A stretch of 57,990 nucleotides of DNA from Terriglobia bacterium (GTDB lineage: Bacteria > Acidobacteriota > Terriglobia > Bryobacterales > Bryobacteraceae): assembly GCA_020073365.1 (NCBI GenBank), contig JAIQFL010000017.1, forward strand, positions 1 to 57,990. Direction: 5' to 3'. The position numbers were made by a program, and so were the translations under genes. How positions within the stretch are numbered: position 1 is the stretch's first letter; the number at the start of each line of letters is the position of its first letter. The notes beneath the pieces are model-generated. The model made no database searches. It was not told the DNA's origin and worked only from the letters and a program-made list of their open reading frames with translations. Shown here piece after piece: positions 1 through 9,643 of this stretch.

Positions 1-67
1 ATTGATTCAAAGTCCGGGGCGAGCGGCGCGGGGAGAGATGTCGTTTTGGAGTCCCTTTTCTGTGAGG

Positions 68-2029
68 TCAATGAAGGGGTAAAGGCTTATAAAATATTCG
101 AGCACAGGCACCTCCCTGAGATTGAGCAGGAACTGAGTGAATGAACGATTGGGCTTGGCTCGCTGTGGGATGAGCGTGCTCCTCCTCCCACAGCTTTACA
201 GCCGCGTTCAGGCACTCCTTGGCAAGAGGGTCGTCCCAGCCTTTGAGCACCCGAGCCGCCGCGGCCAGGGACGCCGCGGCGCCGTATTGCAGGCCCGCCG
301 ATTTGGTCGTGAAGGCCCACCGGTCATCCGGGATTCCCGAAAAGTTTCCGTCCACTTCGTTGGCGCCGAGTTTCTCCGAATAGAGGCGGCCGTCCGTCTT
401 GGAGGCCGCGTCGCCCAAGTGGGTGTATTGGCGCAGAACCGGCTCGATGATGCCGGGAATCGGGTGCCCGATGGCCTGGATCTGCGCCAGCACCTGGAGA
501 ATGCCGTGCTTGACCTGTTGCACGGCGTCCGGAATCCCGTCCGGCCGGTGCATCTCCACCGTGCGGGCGGTCTCGTCCACCGCGAGCGCGTCCCATTTCA
601 AGTTGAACTCGCTATACGCCAGCGCAAGGTCCTGAATGGTCGCGTACTGGCTCTGCGAACGGTTGTCGTAGTCGCCCGCGTCAAACCAGCCCCCCACGTT
701 CAATCCCGGGATGTGCTGGCCGGCCGGGTAGGGAGAGTCGGTATTCGGGGTCATGGAGTAGCCATCGAAATGCCGGGTGTTCGGAGGCGCCTGGCGGGCG
801 TCGTCCAGGTGCGACACGCCGTGCCATAACCGATAGCCCTCGCGCACCGAAACGTGATCCATCTCCACGGCGAGGAAGCCGTCCAAAGAGGATTGCCAAG
901 TCTTGCTATAGACGTCTTTCGCGATGGGGAACAACTCGGTCCGCCGGCCGGCATATTCGATCGCGTACAGGCCGGGATCCTTGACGGAGGAGAAATCGAA
1001 CTTCGCATCGGCGTAGCGCAGCCACGGCGTGCGGGCCGAGATCGGGCCCTCGAAGACCTGCTGGTAGGAACCATCGTCTCCCAGACGGAGCACCTTCGCG
1101 GTTTCGGGCCCCTTGAATTTCGGGTCCAGTTCGATCACGGCGACCTTCGGGAAGTTGGGGGGATACCCGGCCTGGCTGTGCGCCACCACGGGCGGCCGCG
1201 TCCAGTTCGGGATGACGTCCGGGCGGATGTGCCAGACCACCGCACCATCGGTTTTACCCGCAGGAATCAGAGTACGAAGCACGAACCAGCCGTTCTGCGC
1301 CCGGTTACGCCCGTCGTACAGGGAAATCGGACCCGTTTCGGAAGTGATGGTGATGCGGGACAGCGGATCGTCCACAGCCAGGGTCACTCTCTTTCCGGAG
1401 GCAAACGGCAACGGCTGCGTATAGCCCTTCGCCTGATCCCATTCCTCCTGGTACGGCAGCTTCTTCGGGTCGTCGGCTGGCGGCGGGACCTTCAGCATCG
1501 GGTCCTGCGGGCTGCGCGGAAACACGCCGAACACACGGCCGTCCACCGAATAGGTCTTGCCCATGTAGAGGGAGGGCAGGAACTCCAGATTAAAGCCCGC
1601 GCGGCCGGCCAGCTTTTCCGGCAGGGCCTTGTCGAGATGGATACTCACCCGCACGCCGCCCGGTTCGGCGGACACCTCCAGGCGGTAATTCACCTGGAAG
1701 TCGGGAAAGGAGAGATTGGCAGTGAGGCGCTGGTTCTCCTTATCGGCCTGCTTGCCCTTCAGTTGCGCGACCAGGTCCCACTGCTCCGGGGTCGGCATCA
1801 GGCGTACATCGCCATTTGTGGCGATACGTTGTCCGTGGAGAATCATCTCCATGGCGGTGTTCTTTTGGTCCACGAAGACAGGATGGTACGTGCTGTGATA
1901 AAGGATCACGCTGAAGCCCTGGGCGTCCAGGTAGCCGCTGTCGGTCACCTTCATCGCGACGTCGGCGCCGTACAAGCAAAGGCCGGACAACAGAGCTGTC
2001 AGCAGAACAGCACGAGATGGTATGAACAT
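68..2029 (-). CDS. Glycoside hydrolase family 9 (endoglucanase-like), C-terminus broken
   Basis: Secreted GH9-type glycosidase, expected to cut beta-1,4-glucan or related hemicellulose. The start at 2029 ([10 protein letters not shown]) is chosen because it gives a signal peptide; the frame is open upstream to 2155 without one. An N-terminal immunoglobulin-like domain is followed by the catalytic domain, whose [11 protein letters not shown] motif carries the conserved GH9 aspartates. Only about 190 residues follow that motif, whereas a GH9 (alpha/alpha)6 barrel normally continues for 350 or more and ends with a catalytic Glu. The frame leaves family-like sequence just after WEEEHAHP (around 175-190) and runs into a stop at 68. 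The neighbouring frame stays open to a stop at 7-9. I read this as a frameshift or a 3' deletion near the window edge. The gene diverges from the MFS-GH43 operon across a shared control region. Confidence 0.75.
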   Translation of the reverse strand: MFIPSRAVLLTALLSGLCLYGADVAMKVTDSGYLDAQGFSVILYHSTYHPVFVDQKNTAMEMILHGQRIATNGDVRLMPTPEQWDLVAQLKGKQADKENQRLTANLSFPDFQVNYRLEVSAEPGGVRVSIHLDKALPEKLAGRAGFNLEFLPSLYMGKTYSVDGRVFGVFPRSPQDPMLKVPPPADDPKKLPYQEEWDQAKGYTQPLPFASGKRVTLAVDDPLSRITITSETGPISLYDGRNRAQNGWFVLRTLIPAGKTDGAVVWHIRPDVIPNWTRPPVVAHSQAGYPPNFPKVAVIELDPKFKGPETAKVLRLGDDGSYQQVFEGPISARTPWLRYADAKFDFSSVKDPGLYAIEYAGRRTELFPIAKDVYSKTWQSSLDGFLAVEMDHVSVREGYRLWHGVSHLDDARQAPPNTRHFDGYSMTPNTDSPYPAGQHIPGLNVGGWFDAGDYDNRSQSQYATIQDLALAYSEFNLKWDALAVDETARTVEMHRPDGIPDAVQQVKHGILQVLAQIQAIGHPIPGIIEPVLRQYTHLGDAASKTDGRLYSEKLGANEVDGNFSGIPDDRWAFTTKSAGLQYGAAASLAAAARVLKGWDDPLAKECLNAAVKLWEEEHAHPTASQAQSFIHSVPAQSQGGACARIFYKPLPLH

Positions 2030-2163
2030 CGGCGGAAGAGTCCTTTCTCGGAAGCTCGCTCGATCTGGAACCAGACTTGAGCGACAGGCAGATGCGTGGG
2101 AGGTCCCGCAACAAGGCAAATCCCGCACGACCAAGGACATTCTCGCACGCAGCACCCGCCCAC

Positions 2164-2280
2164 GCTAGGTTTGGGACGGTGAATAGTCTTCAACTCGAAT
2201 GGAATCTTGAGGTTGGGTGCTCATCGAGAACCCTTGGTGTTTTATCCAGCTAACCGTTAACTGACACTGTTAAGAACCCC
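2164..2280 (-). promoter_or_regulatory. Regulatory module A (operator palindrome plus promoter block) between GH9 and MFS
   Basis: Two conserved pieces sit in the 392-bp divergent region. At 2249-2280 is an operator-like stretch: CTAACCGTTAAC, followed by CTGTTAAGAACCCC. Reading towards GH9, 2164-2182 carries TCACCGTCCCAAACCT, a version of the GACACCGTACCAAACCT block found before four receptor genes in this window. The gap between the pieces is about 68 bp, close to modules C, D and E. The orientation points to GH9 control, but the palindrome could also serve the MFS-GH43 operon starting at 2422. The 2283-2421 stretch holds no further element I can name. Confidence 0.55.
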
Positions 2281-2421
2281 CGAGACACGGCTAAAGGGCC
2301 GCAATAGCAGATGCTGTCTGATACAGTTTGAGAGAAAAGCATCGCTACTATGACGGGATGTGGTATCGGATGGGCTTGTTACTTGTGGCGGCGAGGTCCG
2401 GATCTGGCCGAATGAATAACG

Positions 2422-3711
2422 ATGATCAAGATTAGAGGACTCCGCTGGTGGATGATCAGCCTGATCATGCTTGGTTCGGTCATCAACTACTTAACCCGAA
2501 GCACACTGGCGGTAGCCGCCCCGACGGTGCTTAAGGAACTGCATATCGGCGCGCGGGAGTATTCGTGGATTGTTGGCGCGTTTCAGGGCGCCATCATGGC
2601 GCAACCGATCTGCGGGTACGTGCTGGATGTGCTCGGGCTGAAGATCGGGTTCGCGATTTTCGCGATCTCGTGGTCGCTCGTGAATATGGCTCATTCCTTC
2701 GCAGGCAGTTGGCAGGCATTTGCCTGGCTTCGCGGGCTTCTCGGGTTCGCCGAAGGTTCGGCCAACCCGGCGGGCATGAAGGCGACGGCGGACTGGTTTC
2801 CCGCCAAGGAGCGGGGCCTGGCGGGCGGCGTATATAACATCGGAGCCTCGGTGGGTTCCATGGTGGCGCCTCCACTGGTCGCATGGGCCATTCTGGCTTA
2901 CAACTGGCGGGCTGCTTTTGTGATTACCGGCAGCCTGGGGCTGGTTTGGGTGGTGCTGTGGCTGTTATTCTATCAATCGCCAGACAGACATCCCGCCCTT
3001 TCGGAACAAGAAAGGGCGTTTATTTCGTCTGGCCAGGAGAAGCACCTCGAAAGCGATGGTTCGCGCCCGTCGCTGGTGAAGATCCTCGCGCAGCGCAACT
3101 TCTGGGGAATCGCCCTGCCGCGTTTTCTGGCCGATCCGACGTGGGGCACGCTGAGCTTCTGGCTGCCGTTGTACCTGAGCAGCGTCCGGCACATGGATCT
3201 GAAGCAGATCGCCCTGTTTGCCTGGATGCCGTTCCTGGCTGCGGACTTCGGATGTGTTTTCGGAGGCCTGGTGGCCATGAGGCTTCAGAAACGATTCGGC
3301 CTCAGCGTGATCAATTCCCGGCGCTGCGCCTTCACATTGGGCGCGTTCCTGATGCTGGGGGTGGGCTTCGTGGGGTTCGTCGAGAGCCCCTATGCGGCCA
3401 TCGCGCTTCTCAGCTTGGGCGGCTTCGCGCATCAGACACTCTCGGTAACGGTGATCACCATGTCGTCCGACCTGTTTCGCAGAAACGAGGTTGCCACGGC
3501 CGCCGGAATGGCGGGCACGTTGGGCAACGCGGGCCTCCTGATCTTCTCATTGTTGATCGGCGGCCTGGTCGCAAAAGTCGGCTACACTCCTTTCTTTATC
3601 TGCCTCGGTCTTCTCGACCTGTTGGGCGCGGTGGTCTTGTGGACAGTAGTCCGCGAACGCAACGCCGCGATCCACGAGCAAGGATTGCCGGCTGCACAAG
3701 GAGAAGTCTGA
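2422..3711 (+). CDS. MFS transporter, anion:cation symporter (ACS, hexuronate-type) family
   Basis: Inner-membrane symporter of 429 residues with the usual twelve hydrophobic segments. The opening (KIRGLRWWMISLIMLGSVINYLTR) and the later AWLRGLLGFAEGSANPAGMKATADWFP block match the ACS family (ExuT/GudP-type) carrying hexuronates, aldarates and related sugar acids. This suits the several dehydratase-like enzymes elsewhere in the window, although here it is coupled to a GH43, so pentoses or oligosaccharides are also possible substrates. Its TGA (3709-3711) lies 2 bp before the GH43 ATG, and the GH43 ribosome-binding site (AAGGAG) lies inside the MFS 3' end, so the two genes are translationally coupled. 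Family assignment is firm; the substrate is inference. Confidence 0.85.
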   Translation: MIKIRGLRWWMISLIMLGSVINYLTRSTLAVAAPTVLKELHIGAREYSWIVGAFQGAIMAQPICGYVLDVLGLKIGFAIFAISWSLVNMAHSFAGSWQAFAWLRGLLGFAEGSANPAGMKATADWFPAKERGLAGGVYNIGASVGSMVAPPLVAWAILAYNWRAAFVITGSLGLVWVVLWLLFYQSPDRHPALSEQERAFISSGQEKHLESDGSRPSLVKILAQRNFWGIALPRFLADPTWGTLSFWLPLYLSSVRHMDLKQIALFAWMPFLAADFGCVFGGLVAMRLQKRFGLSVINSRRCAFTLGAFLMLGVGFVGFVESPYAAIALLSLGGFAHQTLSVTVITMSSDLFRRNEVATAAGMAGTLGNAGLLIFSLLIGGLVAKVGYTPFFICLGLLDLLGAVVLWTVVRERNAAIHEQGLPAAQGEV

Positions 3712-3713
3712 AG

Positions 3714-5375
3714 ATGACCGATCATACGGCCCGCATTCGAAATCCGATCCTGCCCGGATTTAATCCGGATCCCTCCATCGTCCGTGTCGGAGACGACTAT
3801 TACATCGCCACATCCACGTTCGAATGGTATCCGGGCGTTCAGCTCCACCACTCCCGCGACCTGATCCACTGGCGCCTTCTGACACGCCCTCTGAATCGCG
3901 CCAGCCAACTGAACATGCTGGGAGACCCGGATTCGTGCGGCATTTGGGCTCCCTGCCTCAGCTACGCCGATGGGCTCTTCTGGCTCATCTACACGGACGT
4001 AAAGCGATACGGCCGCACGACTCAGGGATCGGCAACTGGCGCGTCGCTGCGTGATACACATAACTATCTTGTGACCAGCCCGCGAATCGACGGCGAGTGG
4101 TCCGATCCGGTTTACCTCAACAGCAGCGGCTTCGATCCGTCGCTGTTCCACGACGACGACGGCCGAAAGTACCTGGTCAATATGCGCTGGGACCATCGGC
4201 CTGGATGCAATCGATTCTCGGGGATCGTGTTGCAGGAGTACTCGCCCGCAGAACGTAAGCTGGTGGGGCCGGTCCACCTGATCTTCCAGGGCACGCCGCT
4301 GGGATTTACTGAGGGACCCCATCTCTACCAGCGGAACGGCTATTACTACCTGTTGACCGCCGAGGGTGGCACAGGATGGGGGCATGCCGTGACCATGGCG
4401 CGCTCGCGCGAACTGACCGGACCCTACGAATTGCACCCGGACGTATCGATTCTGACTGCACGCAACCGCCCCGATATCGAACTGCAGCGCGCCGGGCACG
4501 CCGACCTGGTGGAGACTCAGAAGGGAGCGACCTACATGGTGCATCTCTGCGGCCGGCCCATTCGTAATCGTGGGCGCTGCACGCTGGGCCGCGAGACCGC
4601 GATCCAGCCGATGGTGTGGTCGGAGGACGGCTGGCTTCGCACCGTGGATGGGGCGGGAGTCCCATACTCCGAAGTCGCTGCGCCGGTCCTTAAGGAGCAC
4701 GTTTTTCCCGGATCGCCTGAGCGCGAGGATTTCGACAGCTCGAGTCTGCCGTTGGATTTTCAGTGGCTACGGTCTCCTTGGCCGGAGGAGCTTTTCAGCC
4801 TGACCGAACGCCCCGGATATCTGCGCCTCTACGGCCGTGAGACGCTGGGCAGCATCTTCCGGCAGTCCCTGGTGGCGCGACGCCAGCAGTCGCACTGCTT
4901 CAGCGCCGAGACAGTGTTGGAGTACGAGCCGGACCGGTTCCAGCAGATGGCCGGCCTGGTCTGTTATTACAACAGCTCGAAATTTCACTACCTTTACGTC
5001 TCCCACGACGCAGAGTTTGGTAAGCACATCCGGGTCATGTCGTGTCTGCCCGACCAGGTTCAGTCGGATGTTTTCGGCGCGCCGGTCGGCATTCCCACGG
5101 GGGCGCCGGTCGATCTGCGTGTGGAAGTCGATTTCGAGCGCTTGTATTTTGCGTACCGCATCGAAGGCCGCGAGTGGTCCCGGCTGCCGGGCCCACTGGA
5201 TGCGAGCATCCTGTCTGACGAGGCGGCGCCTCCCGGAACGCCCAATTTCACGGGTGCATTTGTGGGCGTCTGTTGCCAGGACCTCGCAGGTACCCGCAGG
5301 CCAGCAGATTTCGACTATTTCGTGTACCGCGAGCGTAGTTACCATGCCGACCCGTTCGGCGAGGATCATCTATGA
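3714..5375 (+). CDS. Glycoside hydrolase family 43 (beta-xylosidase / alpha-L-arabinofuranosidase type)
   Basis: A 553-residue GH43 with no obvious signal peptide, so probably cytoplasmic and acting on imported xylo- or arabino-oligosaccharides. The five-bladed propeller begins at NPILPGFNPDPS, which carries the catalytic base Asp. GDPDSCGIWAPCLSY and FTEGPHLYQRNGYYYLLTAEGG carry the pKa-modulating Asp region and the general-acid Glu. From about residue 340 a concanavalin-like beta-sandwich typical of GH43 beta-xylosidases follows (REDFDSSSLPLDFQWLRSP). The start at 3714 is preceded by AAGGAGAAG. The same frame is open back to 2883, but that part is antisense-like overlap with the MFS gene. 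The stop overlaps the next ATG (ATGA at 5372-5375), so MFS, GH43 and the GH2 remnant form one coupled operon. Substrate (xylan or arabinan side chains) is inferred. Confidence 0.88.
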   Translation: MTDHTARIRNPILPGFNPDPSIVRVGDDYYIATSTFEWYPGVQLHHSRDLIHWRLLTRPLNRASQLNMLGDPDSCGIWAPCLSYADGLFWLIYTDVKRYGRTTQGSATGASLRDTHNYLVTSPRIDGEWSDPVYLNSSGFDPSLFHDDDGRKYLVNMRWDHRPGCNRFSGIVLQEYSPAERKLVGPVHLIFQGTPLGFTEGPHLYQRNGYYYLLTAEGGTGWGHAVTMARSRELTGPYELHPDVSILTARNRPDIELQRAGHADLVETQKGATYMVHLCGRPIRNRGRCTLGRETAIQPMVWSEDGWLRTVDGAGVPYSEVAAPVLKEHVFPGSPEREDFDSSSLPLDFQWLRSPWPEELFSLTERPGYLRLYGRETLGSIFRQSLVARRQQSHCFSAETVLEYEPDRFQQMAGLVCYYNSSKFHYLYVSHDAEFGKHIRVMSCLPDQVQSDVFGAPVGIPTGAPVDLRVEVDFERLYFAYRIEGREWSRLPGPLDASILSDEAAPPGTPNFTGAFVGVCCQDLAGTRRPADFDYFVYRERSYHADPFGEDHL

Positions 5376-5689
5376 ACCGAAGCACCTTTGCGCGATTCTA
5401 CCCGCCGCCGGCCCTCTGCGGTCCGTACAACGCCGCGAGTCCAAGTCCCCTGCGCGAAAAGCTGCTGTTCGACCACGATTGGAGATTCTTCCCGGGCGAT
5501 CCAAGCGGCGCCGAATCGCCTGGCTTCGAGGCCGGCGGCTGGCTCGACCTGGATTTGCCGCACGATTGGAGCATCGAAGGCAAGATCGATCCCAAGAATC
5601 CGATGGGAGGCAGCGGTGGATTCTTCCCGGTCGGCATCGGCTGGTACCGGCGAAACTTGATGAGCGGATCGCCCATTTGTGCCATGTGA
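5372..5689 (+). pseudogene. Truncated GH2 glycosidase (N-terminal sugar-binding domain only)
   Basis: This frame starts inside the GH43 stop and encodes 105 residues. Residues 27-95 (REKLLFDHDWRFF to GGFFPVGIGWYRRN) are a clear match to the N-terminal jelly-roll of GH2 beta-galactosidase/beta-glucuronidase-type enzymes, including the LDLPHDWSIEG motif. It then departs from the family (LMSGSPICAM) and stops. The TIM barrel and both catalytic glutamates, normally another 500-800 residues, are missing. The break at about 5660 looks like a deletion rather than a point frameshift, because no other frame downstream continues the family. The product is probably non-functional. Confidence 0.75.
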
Positions 5690-5875
5690 TCGTCTTGCCC
5701 CGCGGTTACGGACGACGGAAAGATCGCGATTGTCAGTTCCTATGCCCAACCGCAAAAGGAGCAGAGATCAGTGCGGCCATCCAGAATGTTCGATTCATGT
5801 TGACCAACCCACCGGCGCGCACAGGTAGAGAACGGGCAGCCGGTGCTCGCCGGGCCGCGAATTAGCCACCGTTCT
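5690..5875. other. Unassigned remnant between the GH2 fragment and araA
   Basis: No convincing gene. Short open stretches exist on the plus strand (for example a frame reading TDDGKIAIVSSYAQPQ) and may be residue of the lost GH2 3' end or of a deleted neighbour. I cannot assign them to a family. Confidence 0.3.
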
Positions 5876-7363
5876 TCAGGAGTACGCCGCTTCGTTCCAA
5901 CGAAGCTCGTTCCGGAAATCGCGCAGTTTCGTATCACTGTCGATACACAGAAATTCCATTCCGGCTATCCCGGCGAAATCTTCCATATGTTCCGTAGTGA
6001 GCGATTGGCTGAAGCCGGTGTGATGTGCGCCGCCCGCGTAGATCCAGGCCGCGGCAGCGATCTGCAGATTGGGCCGCGGTACCCAGACCGCGCGGGCGAC
6101 GGGCAGCTTGGGAAGAGGCCGATCCGGTTGAACCACATCGATCTCGTTCAAGATCATGCGGAACCGGTCACCGATCTGGACGATGGAGGCCACTATCGCG
6201 GGTCCGCTCGGGGCAGTGAAAACCAGGCGCACCGGGTCGGACCTTCCACCAATCGACAACGGGTGGATTTCCGCGGTCGGCCGCTCCGCCGCGATTGTCG
6301 GGCAGATTTCGAGCATGTGGGCGCCGAGGACGCGATGGGAGTGATTAAACTGGTAGGTGTAATCTTCCATGAAGGAGGTCCCGCCCGTCATTCCGCTGCT
6401 CATCACCTTCATGGTGCGGACCAATGCGGCCGTCTTCCAGTCGCCTTCGGCGCCGAATCCGTAGCCATCGGCCATCAGCCGCTGTACGGAAATGCCAGGC
6501 AATTGGTTGAGACCGGGCAGGTCCTGAAACGTGTCAGTGAACGCGCGAAATCCGCCGGCCTCCAAGAATCCTCGCAGTCCCAACTCGATCCGCGCCGAAT
6601 CCCGCAAGGCGTTGTGGCGGGGTCCGCCTCTTCGCAAGGATTCGTCTACGCGGTAACATTCCTCATATTCCTCGACGAGGCGGTCTGTCTCCGCGTCCGA
6701 TACTTGCTGAACGGCACAGGCGAGTTCGCTCACCCCGAAGCCGCTCACGGAATAGCCGAAACGCATCTGCGCTTCGACCTTGTCGCCCTCCGTGACCGCT
6801 ACCTCGCGCATATTGTCACCAAAGCGGGCGACCTTCAATTGCTGCGACTCGCGCCAGCCGGCTGCTGCCCTGGACCATGCGCCCAACTGGCGATGAACCT
6901 CAGGATCGGCCCAATGTCCCACCACGACCTTCCGGTTGATCCCGAGCCGTGTCACCATGAAACCGAATTCGCGGTCGCCGTGAGCAGATTGGTTCAGATT
7001 CATGAAGTCCATATCGATGGTGTCCCAGGGTAGGTCGGCGTTGTACTGCGTATGCAGGTGAACCATCGGCTTGGTCAACGTGCGAAGCCCCCCGAGCCAC
7101 ATCTTGGCCGGCGAAAAGGTATGCATCCAGGCAATCACACCAATGCAGTTGCGCGACGCGCTCGCTTCTGAGCAAAGATCCCGGATTGCATCTGGCGTCG
7201 TGAGAACCGGCTTGGCGACGACCTGAACTGGTATCTGGTGGCTCCTGGACAAAGCCGCTGCGATTTCATTAGAATGCGCCAAAACCGCGCGTAGCGTCGC
7301 ATCCCCATAAAGATGCTGACTTCCGGTTACGAACCAGGCTTCCAGCGTTTTGAGATCCGGCAT
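5876..7363 (-). CDS. araA: L-arabinose isomerase (EC 5.3.1.4)
   Basis: Cytosolic, metal-dependent isomerisation of L-arabinose to L-ribulose, the first step of bacterial arabinose catabolism. The 495-residue length matches the family (about 500). The start at 7363 ([20 protein letters not shown]) is preceded by AAGGAAAG at good spacing; the frame is open 23 codons further up without family similarity. Catalytic residues are visible: Glu306 ([10 protein letters not shown]), Glu333 (FMEDYTYQF), His349 ([10 protein letters not shown]) and His447/448 (GGAHHTGF), aligning with E306, E333, H350 and H450 of the E. coli enzyme. No araB or araD is seen nearby. It is the metabolic sink for arabinose released by the GH43 and GH51 enzymes here, and a 20-bp inverted repeat upstream may control it. 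Confidence 0.95.
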   Translation of the reverse strand: MPDLKTLEAWFVTGSQHLYGDATLRAVLAHSNEIAAALSRSHQIPVQVVAKPVLTTPDAIRDLCSEASASRNCIGVIAWMHTFSPAKMWLGGLRTLTKPMVHLHTQYNADLPWDTIDMDFMNLNQSAHGDREFGFMVTRLGINRKVVVGHWADPEVHRQLGAWSRAAAGWRESQQLKVARFGDNMREVAVTEGDKVEAQMRFGYSVSGFGVSELACAVQQVSDAETDRLVEEYEECYRVDESLRRGGPRHNALRDSARIELGLRGFLEAGGFRAFTDTFQDLPGLNQLPGISVQRLMADGYGFGAEGDWKTAALVRTMKVMSSGMTGGTSFMEDYTYQFNHSHRVLGAHMLEICPTIAAERPTAEIHPLSIGGRSDPVRLVFTAPSGPAIVASIVQIGDRFRMILNEIDVVQPDRPLPKLPVARAVWVPRPNLQIAAAAWIYAGGAHHTGFSQSLTTEHMEDFAGIAGMEFLCIDSDTKLRDFRNELRWNEAAYS

Positions 7364-7528
7364 TAGAATATGCTTTCCTTCTGGCCGGCTCCCCGTTTGC
7401 CCGTCGCGGCAGGCGGCAACTTCGGCGGCCACTGATTGGCGAATTCGTTACACCGTCAATTTGTATGCACGGCTGGTATTACACGGCTCGGGATTTTGTG
7501 CAAGCGATTACGTCATTGGCAGATTCGA

Positions 7529-7548
7529 ATTGTATCATAAACTACAAT
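7529..7548 (-). promoter_or_regulatory. Candidate operator palindrome upstream of araA
   Basis: ATTGTA (7529-7534) and TACAAT (7543-7548) form a perfect 6-bp inverted repeat around an 8-bp A+T-rich centre, in a locally A+T-rich patch of an otherwise G+C-rich window, about 165 bp upstream of the araA ATG. GntR-type AraR operators in Firmicutes have ATTTGTACGTACAAAT-like symmetry, so a sugar-responsive repressor site is plausible. No regulator gene is adjacent. The remaining 7364-7771 region shows no supported gene. Confidence 0.35.
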
Positions 7549-7771
7549 ATTGGCGAACCTTCGCAAACACCTATAAGCAAAGCTGGTCAGCGCTTCGCCG
7601 AGGTAGTTCGAGGAACCACCAAACAAAAAGGGCCTCGACCGGCAAGCACTCCGTGATTCCGCAATCGCTTGCACCGATTACTAAAACTCGGTTCATTTGT
7701 GATACGCAAGACCCGCCAGCAATCCAAGGGCTTGTCTTCTGCTTTCGTGGTCCGAGCTGTGTAAGGTCCTG

Positions 7772-9451
7772 TCAGGTCAGCAAGATCCTTCGTACCTCAC
7801 CTTCCGGATCGTCGACCATGCGGCTGTGATTGTCGAACACCATCGTCTGGCAGCGAACCGGATCGCTCGGGGTCCAGGTTAGTCCGGGCTGGCTGGGATT
7901 GCCGGTGCGGGCGAAGTTTACCCACGCAGTGGCCATCTTCTTCGCGAGCGCCTGCGCCTCCGGTGTGTTGCCCGTGCCTTGCTCGCAACGCTTCGTGTTG
8001 TCGAAACAGAACGCGAGTTCGGCTGTATGCCACGCACCCGCATCCTCCAGCATCGGTGACTGCCACGTGAAGTAATACTGATAGGCCGGGGCTCCCTTCT
8101 GTTCGTGCTTCAGCTTTACCATGCGCTGGACGTTACTGCGCGAGGTCAGGCCGTTGACTCCATAAGAGAGTGTGCGAATGCTCTTCTCCGGATGCGCCTT
8201 CTTCATCGCTGCGACCAGGGCCGTTGCCTTGGCCTCTCCCCAAGTCCTGGCGAGGGTGGCGTGCCACTGCGTTTCAGTGGGACGCGATCTCATCGAATTC
8301 CCTTCTTCACTGACGTTGCCGATCAACATGGGCACATTCTTGGAAATCTCCGGCGCCACGTCATAGAAGGAGCGCAGCGTCACGGTTCGCCCGTCAATGG
8401 TGGGCGACCACCCCACGCGTGGCATGCGGCCAGGCGCCGAGCCCGGACCCGTGGCGCCTTGCGCCGGCGGACTCAGTTTCGCAATGACGGCATTGCCTGC
8501 CGAGTTCAGTTTGGCCCATTCCATCTTCTGCAGAGAAGCGAGGTCGTTGGGCTGCAGTCCCAACTCCTTCATCAATTGGCTGGCCAATTCTCTGGACTGA
8601 TCGGCGACGGGCACATTGCCGCCTCCGCCGGACTGCACCGATGCACGATGGAACAGGCCGGCTGCCGACGGCATGCCCATCAAACAAGTGACTTTGGAGC
8701 CTCCGCCCGACTGCCCATAGATCATGACGGCGTCCGGATCGCCGCCGAAACTGGCGATGTTCTCACGCACCCAGCGAAGCGCCGCAGTCAGGTCGGTCAT
8801 TCCGACGTTTACCGAATCCGCATATGCCGGTCCGCCGATCTCGGATAGATCGAGGAACCCGAGCAGGTTGAGCCGATGATTCACGGTCACCGAAACGGCA
8901 TCGTGTTGGCGGGCCAACTGCGCCCCTTCCTGCGAGGGCAACTCATAGGCGGAACCGAAGGTGAAACCGCCGCCATGAAAGTAGACCAATACCGGACGCT
9001 TGCCGGTCAGAGAGGGCGTCCAGACGTTCAGCTTGAGCATGTCTTCGCTCATGTAGCCGTCGTCCCAGTCGTACAGGAAGGATTGTTCGATCGCCGTGTA
9101 GTCGTGCAGACGCTGCGGGCAGTTGGCTCCATAGATCAGGGCGGGGTATTCGCCGTCCCACGCCTTGGGGGGTTTGGCCGGAAGCCACCGGTTCTCTCCG
9201 CTCGTATCCTGGCCATACGGTATGCCTTTGAATGTGACGACACCGCCATCAACGTACCCGCGGACCTTCCCGTACTGCGTTTTCGCGACCGCGGAACGAG
9301 GCGTCGAGCAGTTGCCTGGACCCTGATGCGCGGCGGTCTTGGTGCCATCGGCCGCCGCGGCCGGCATTGCCAAGGCTGCGCCGATTCCCGCCGCCGGCAG
9401 GAGCAGCGCCCGGCGGCGATTCATTCTCGTGCGATCGTTTGATTTTGACAT
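7772..9451 (-). CDS. Type-B carboxylesterase, Tat-exported
   Basis: Serine alpha/beta-hydrolase of 559 residues in the carboxylesterase type-B family, expected to hydrolyse carboxylic (for example acetyl or aryl) esters outside the cytoplasm. A twin-arginine leader (NRRRALLLPAAGIGAALAMPAAA) covers residues 11-34. The oxyanion-hole HGGGF lies at 159-163. The nucleophile is Ser248 in GQSGGG, a variant of the usual GESAGG elbow. The acid Glu is in SEEGNSM (about 378) and the His in GAWHTAEL (about 476). The start at 9451 is supported by AAAGGA 7 nt upstream. It sits alone between araA and a receptor gene, all on the minus strand. Deacetylation of hemicellulose fragments would suit the locus, but the substrate is inference. 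Confidence 0.88.
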   Translation of the reverse strand: MSKSNDRTRMNRRRALLLPAAGIGAALAMPAAAADGTKTAAHQGPGNCSTPRSAVAKTQYGKVRGYVDGGVVTFKGIPYGQDTSGENRWLPAKPPKAWDGEYPALIYGANCPQRLHDYTAIEQSFLYDWDDGYMSEDMLKLNVWTPSLTGKRPVLVYFHGGGFTFGSAYELPSQEGAQLARQHDAVSVTVNHRLNLLGFLDLSEIGGPAYADSVNVGMTDLTAALRWVRENIASFGGDPDAVMIYGQSGGGSKVTCLMGMPSAAGLFHRASVQSGGGGNVPVADQSRELASQLMKELGLQPNDLASLQKMEWAKLNSAGNAVIAKLSPPAQGATGPGSAPGRMPRVGWSPTIDGRTVTLRSFYDVAPEISKNVPMLIGNVSEEGNSMRSRPTETQWHATLARTWGEAKATALVAAMKKAHPEKSIRTLSYGVNGLTSRSNVQRMVKLKHEQKGAPAYQYYFTWQSPMLEDAGAWHTAELAFCFDNTKRCEQGTGNTPEAQALAKKMATAWVNFARTGNPSQPGLTWTPSDPVRCQTMVFDNHSRMVDDPEGEVRRILLT

Positions 9452-9643
9452 TGCCTGTCCTTTCAGTGCACGTCCGTTACTGACTCCAGCCAGACAGCCG
9501 GAAGCGCAATCCGGAAGAACCGATCTTCCGGCACGGCGAGCTAACGCGCTGCCGAGACTAGCACGCAGACAGGGCTGTGCGGCGTTGCAAGCGTTCCAGG
9601 CTGTTCTGTGCGCGACTGAGTGGTCGTTGAGCCTGTCTCGGCC

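Noticed and set aside
2883..3713. Upstream extension of the GH43 frame
   Set aside because: It overlaps the MFS gene in another frame and shows no family similarity. The ATG at 3714 has the ribosome-binding site and starts the conserved domain.
7350..7829. Plus-strand 159-residue frame across the araA upstream region
   Set aside because: It has no ribosome-binding site or similarity and overlaps the araA 5' end and the esterase 3' end in antisense.
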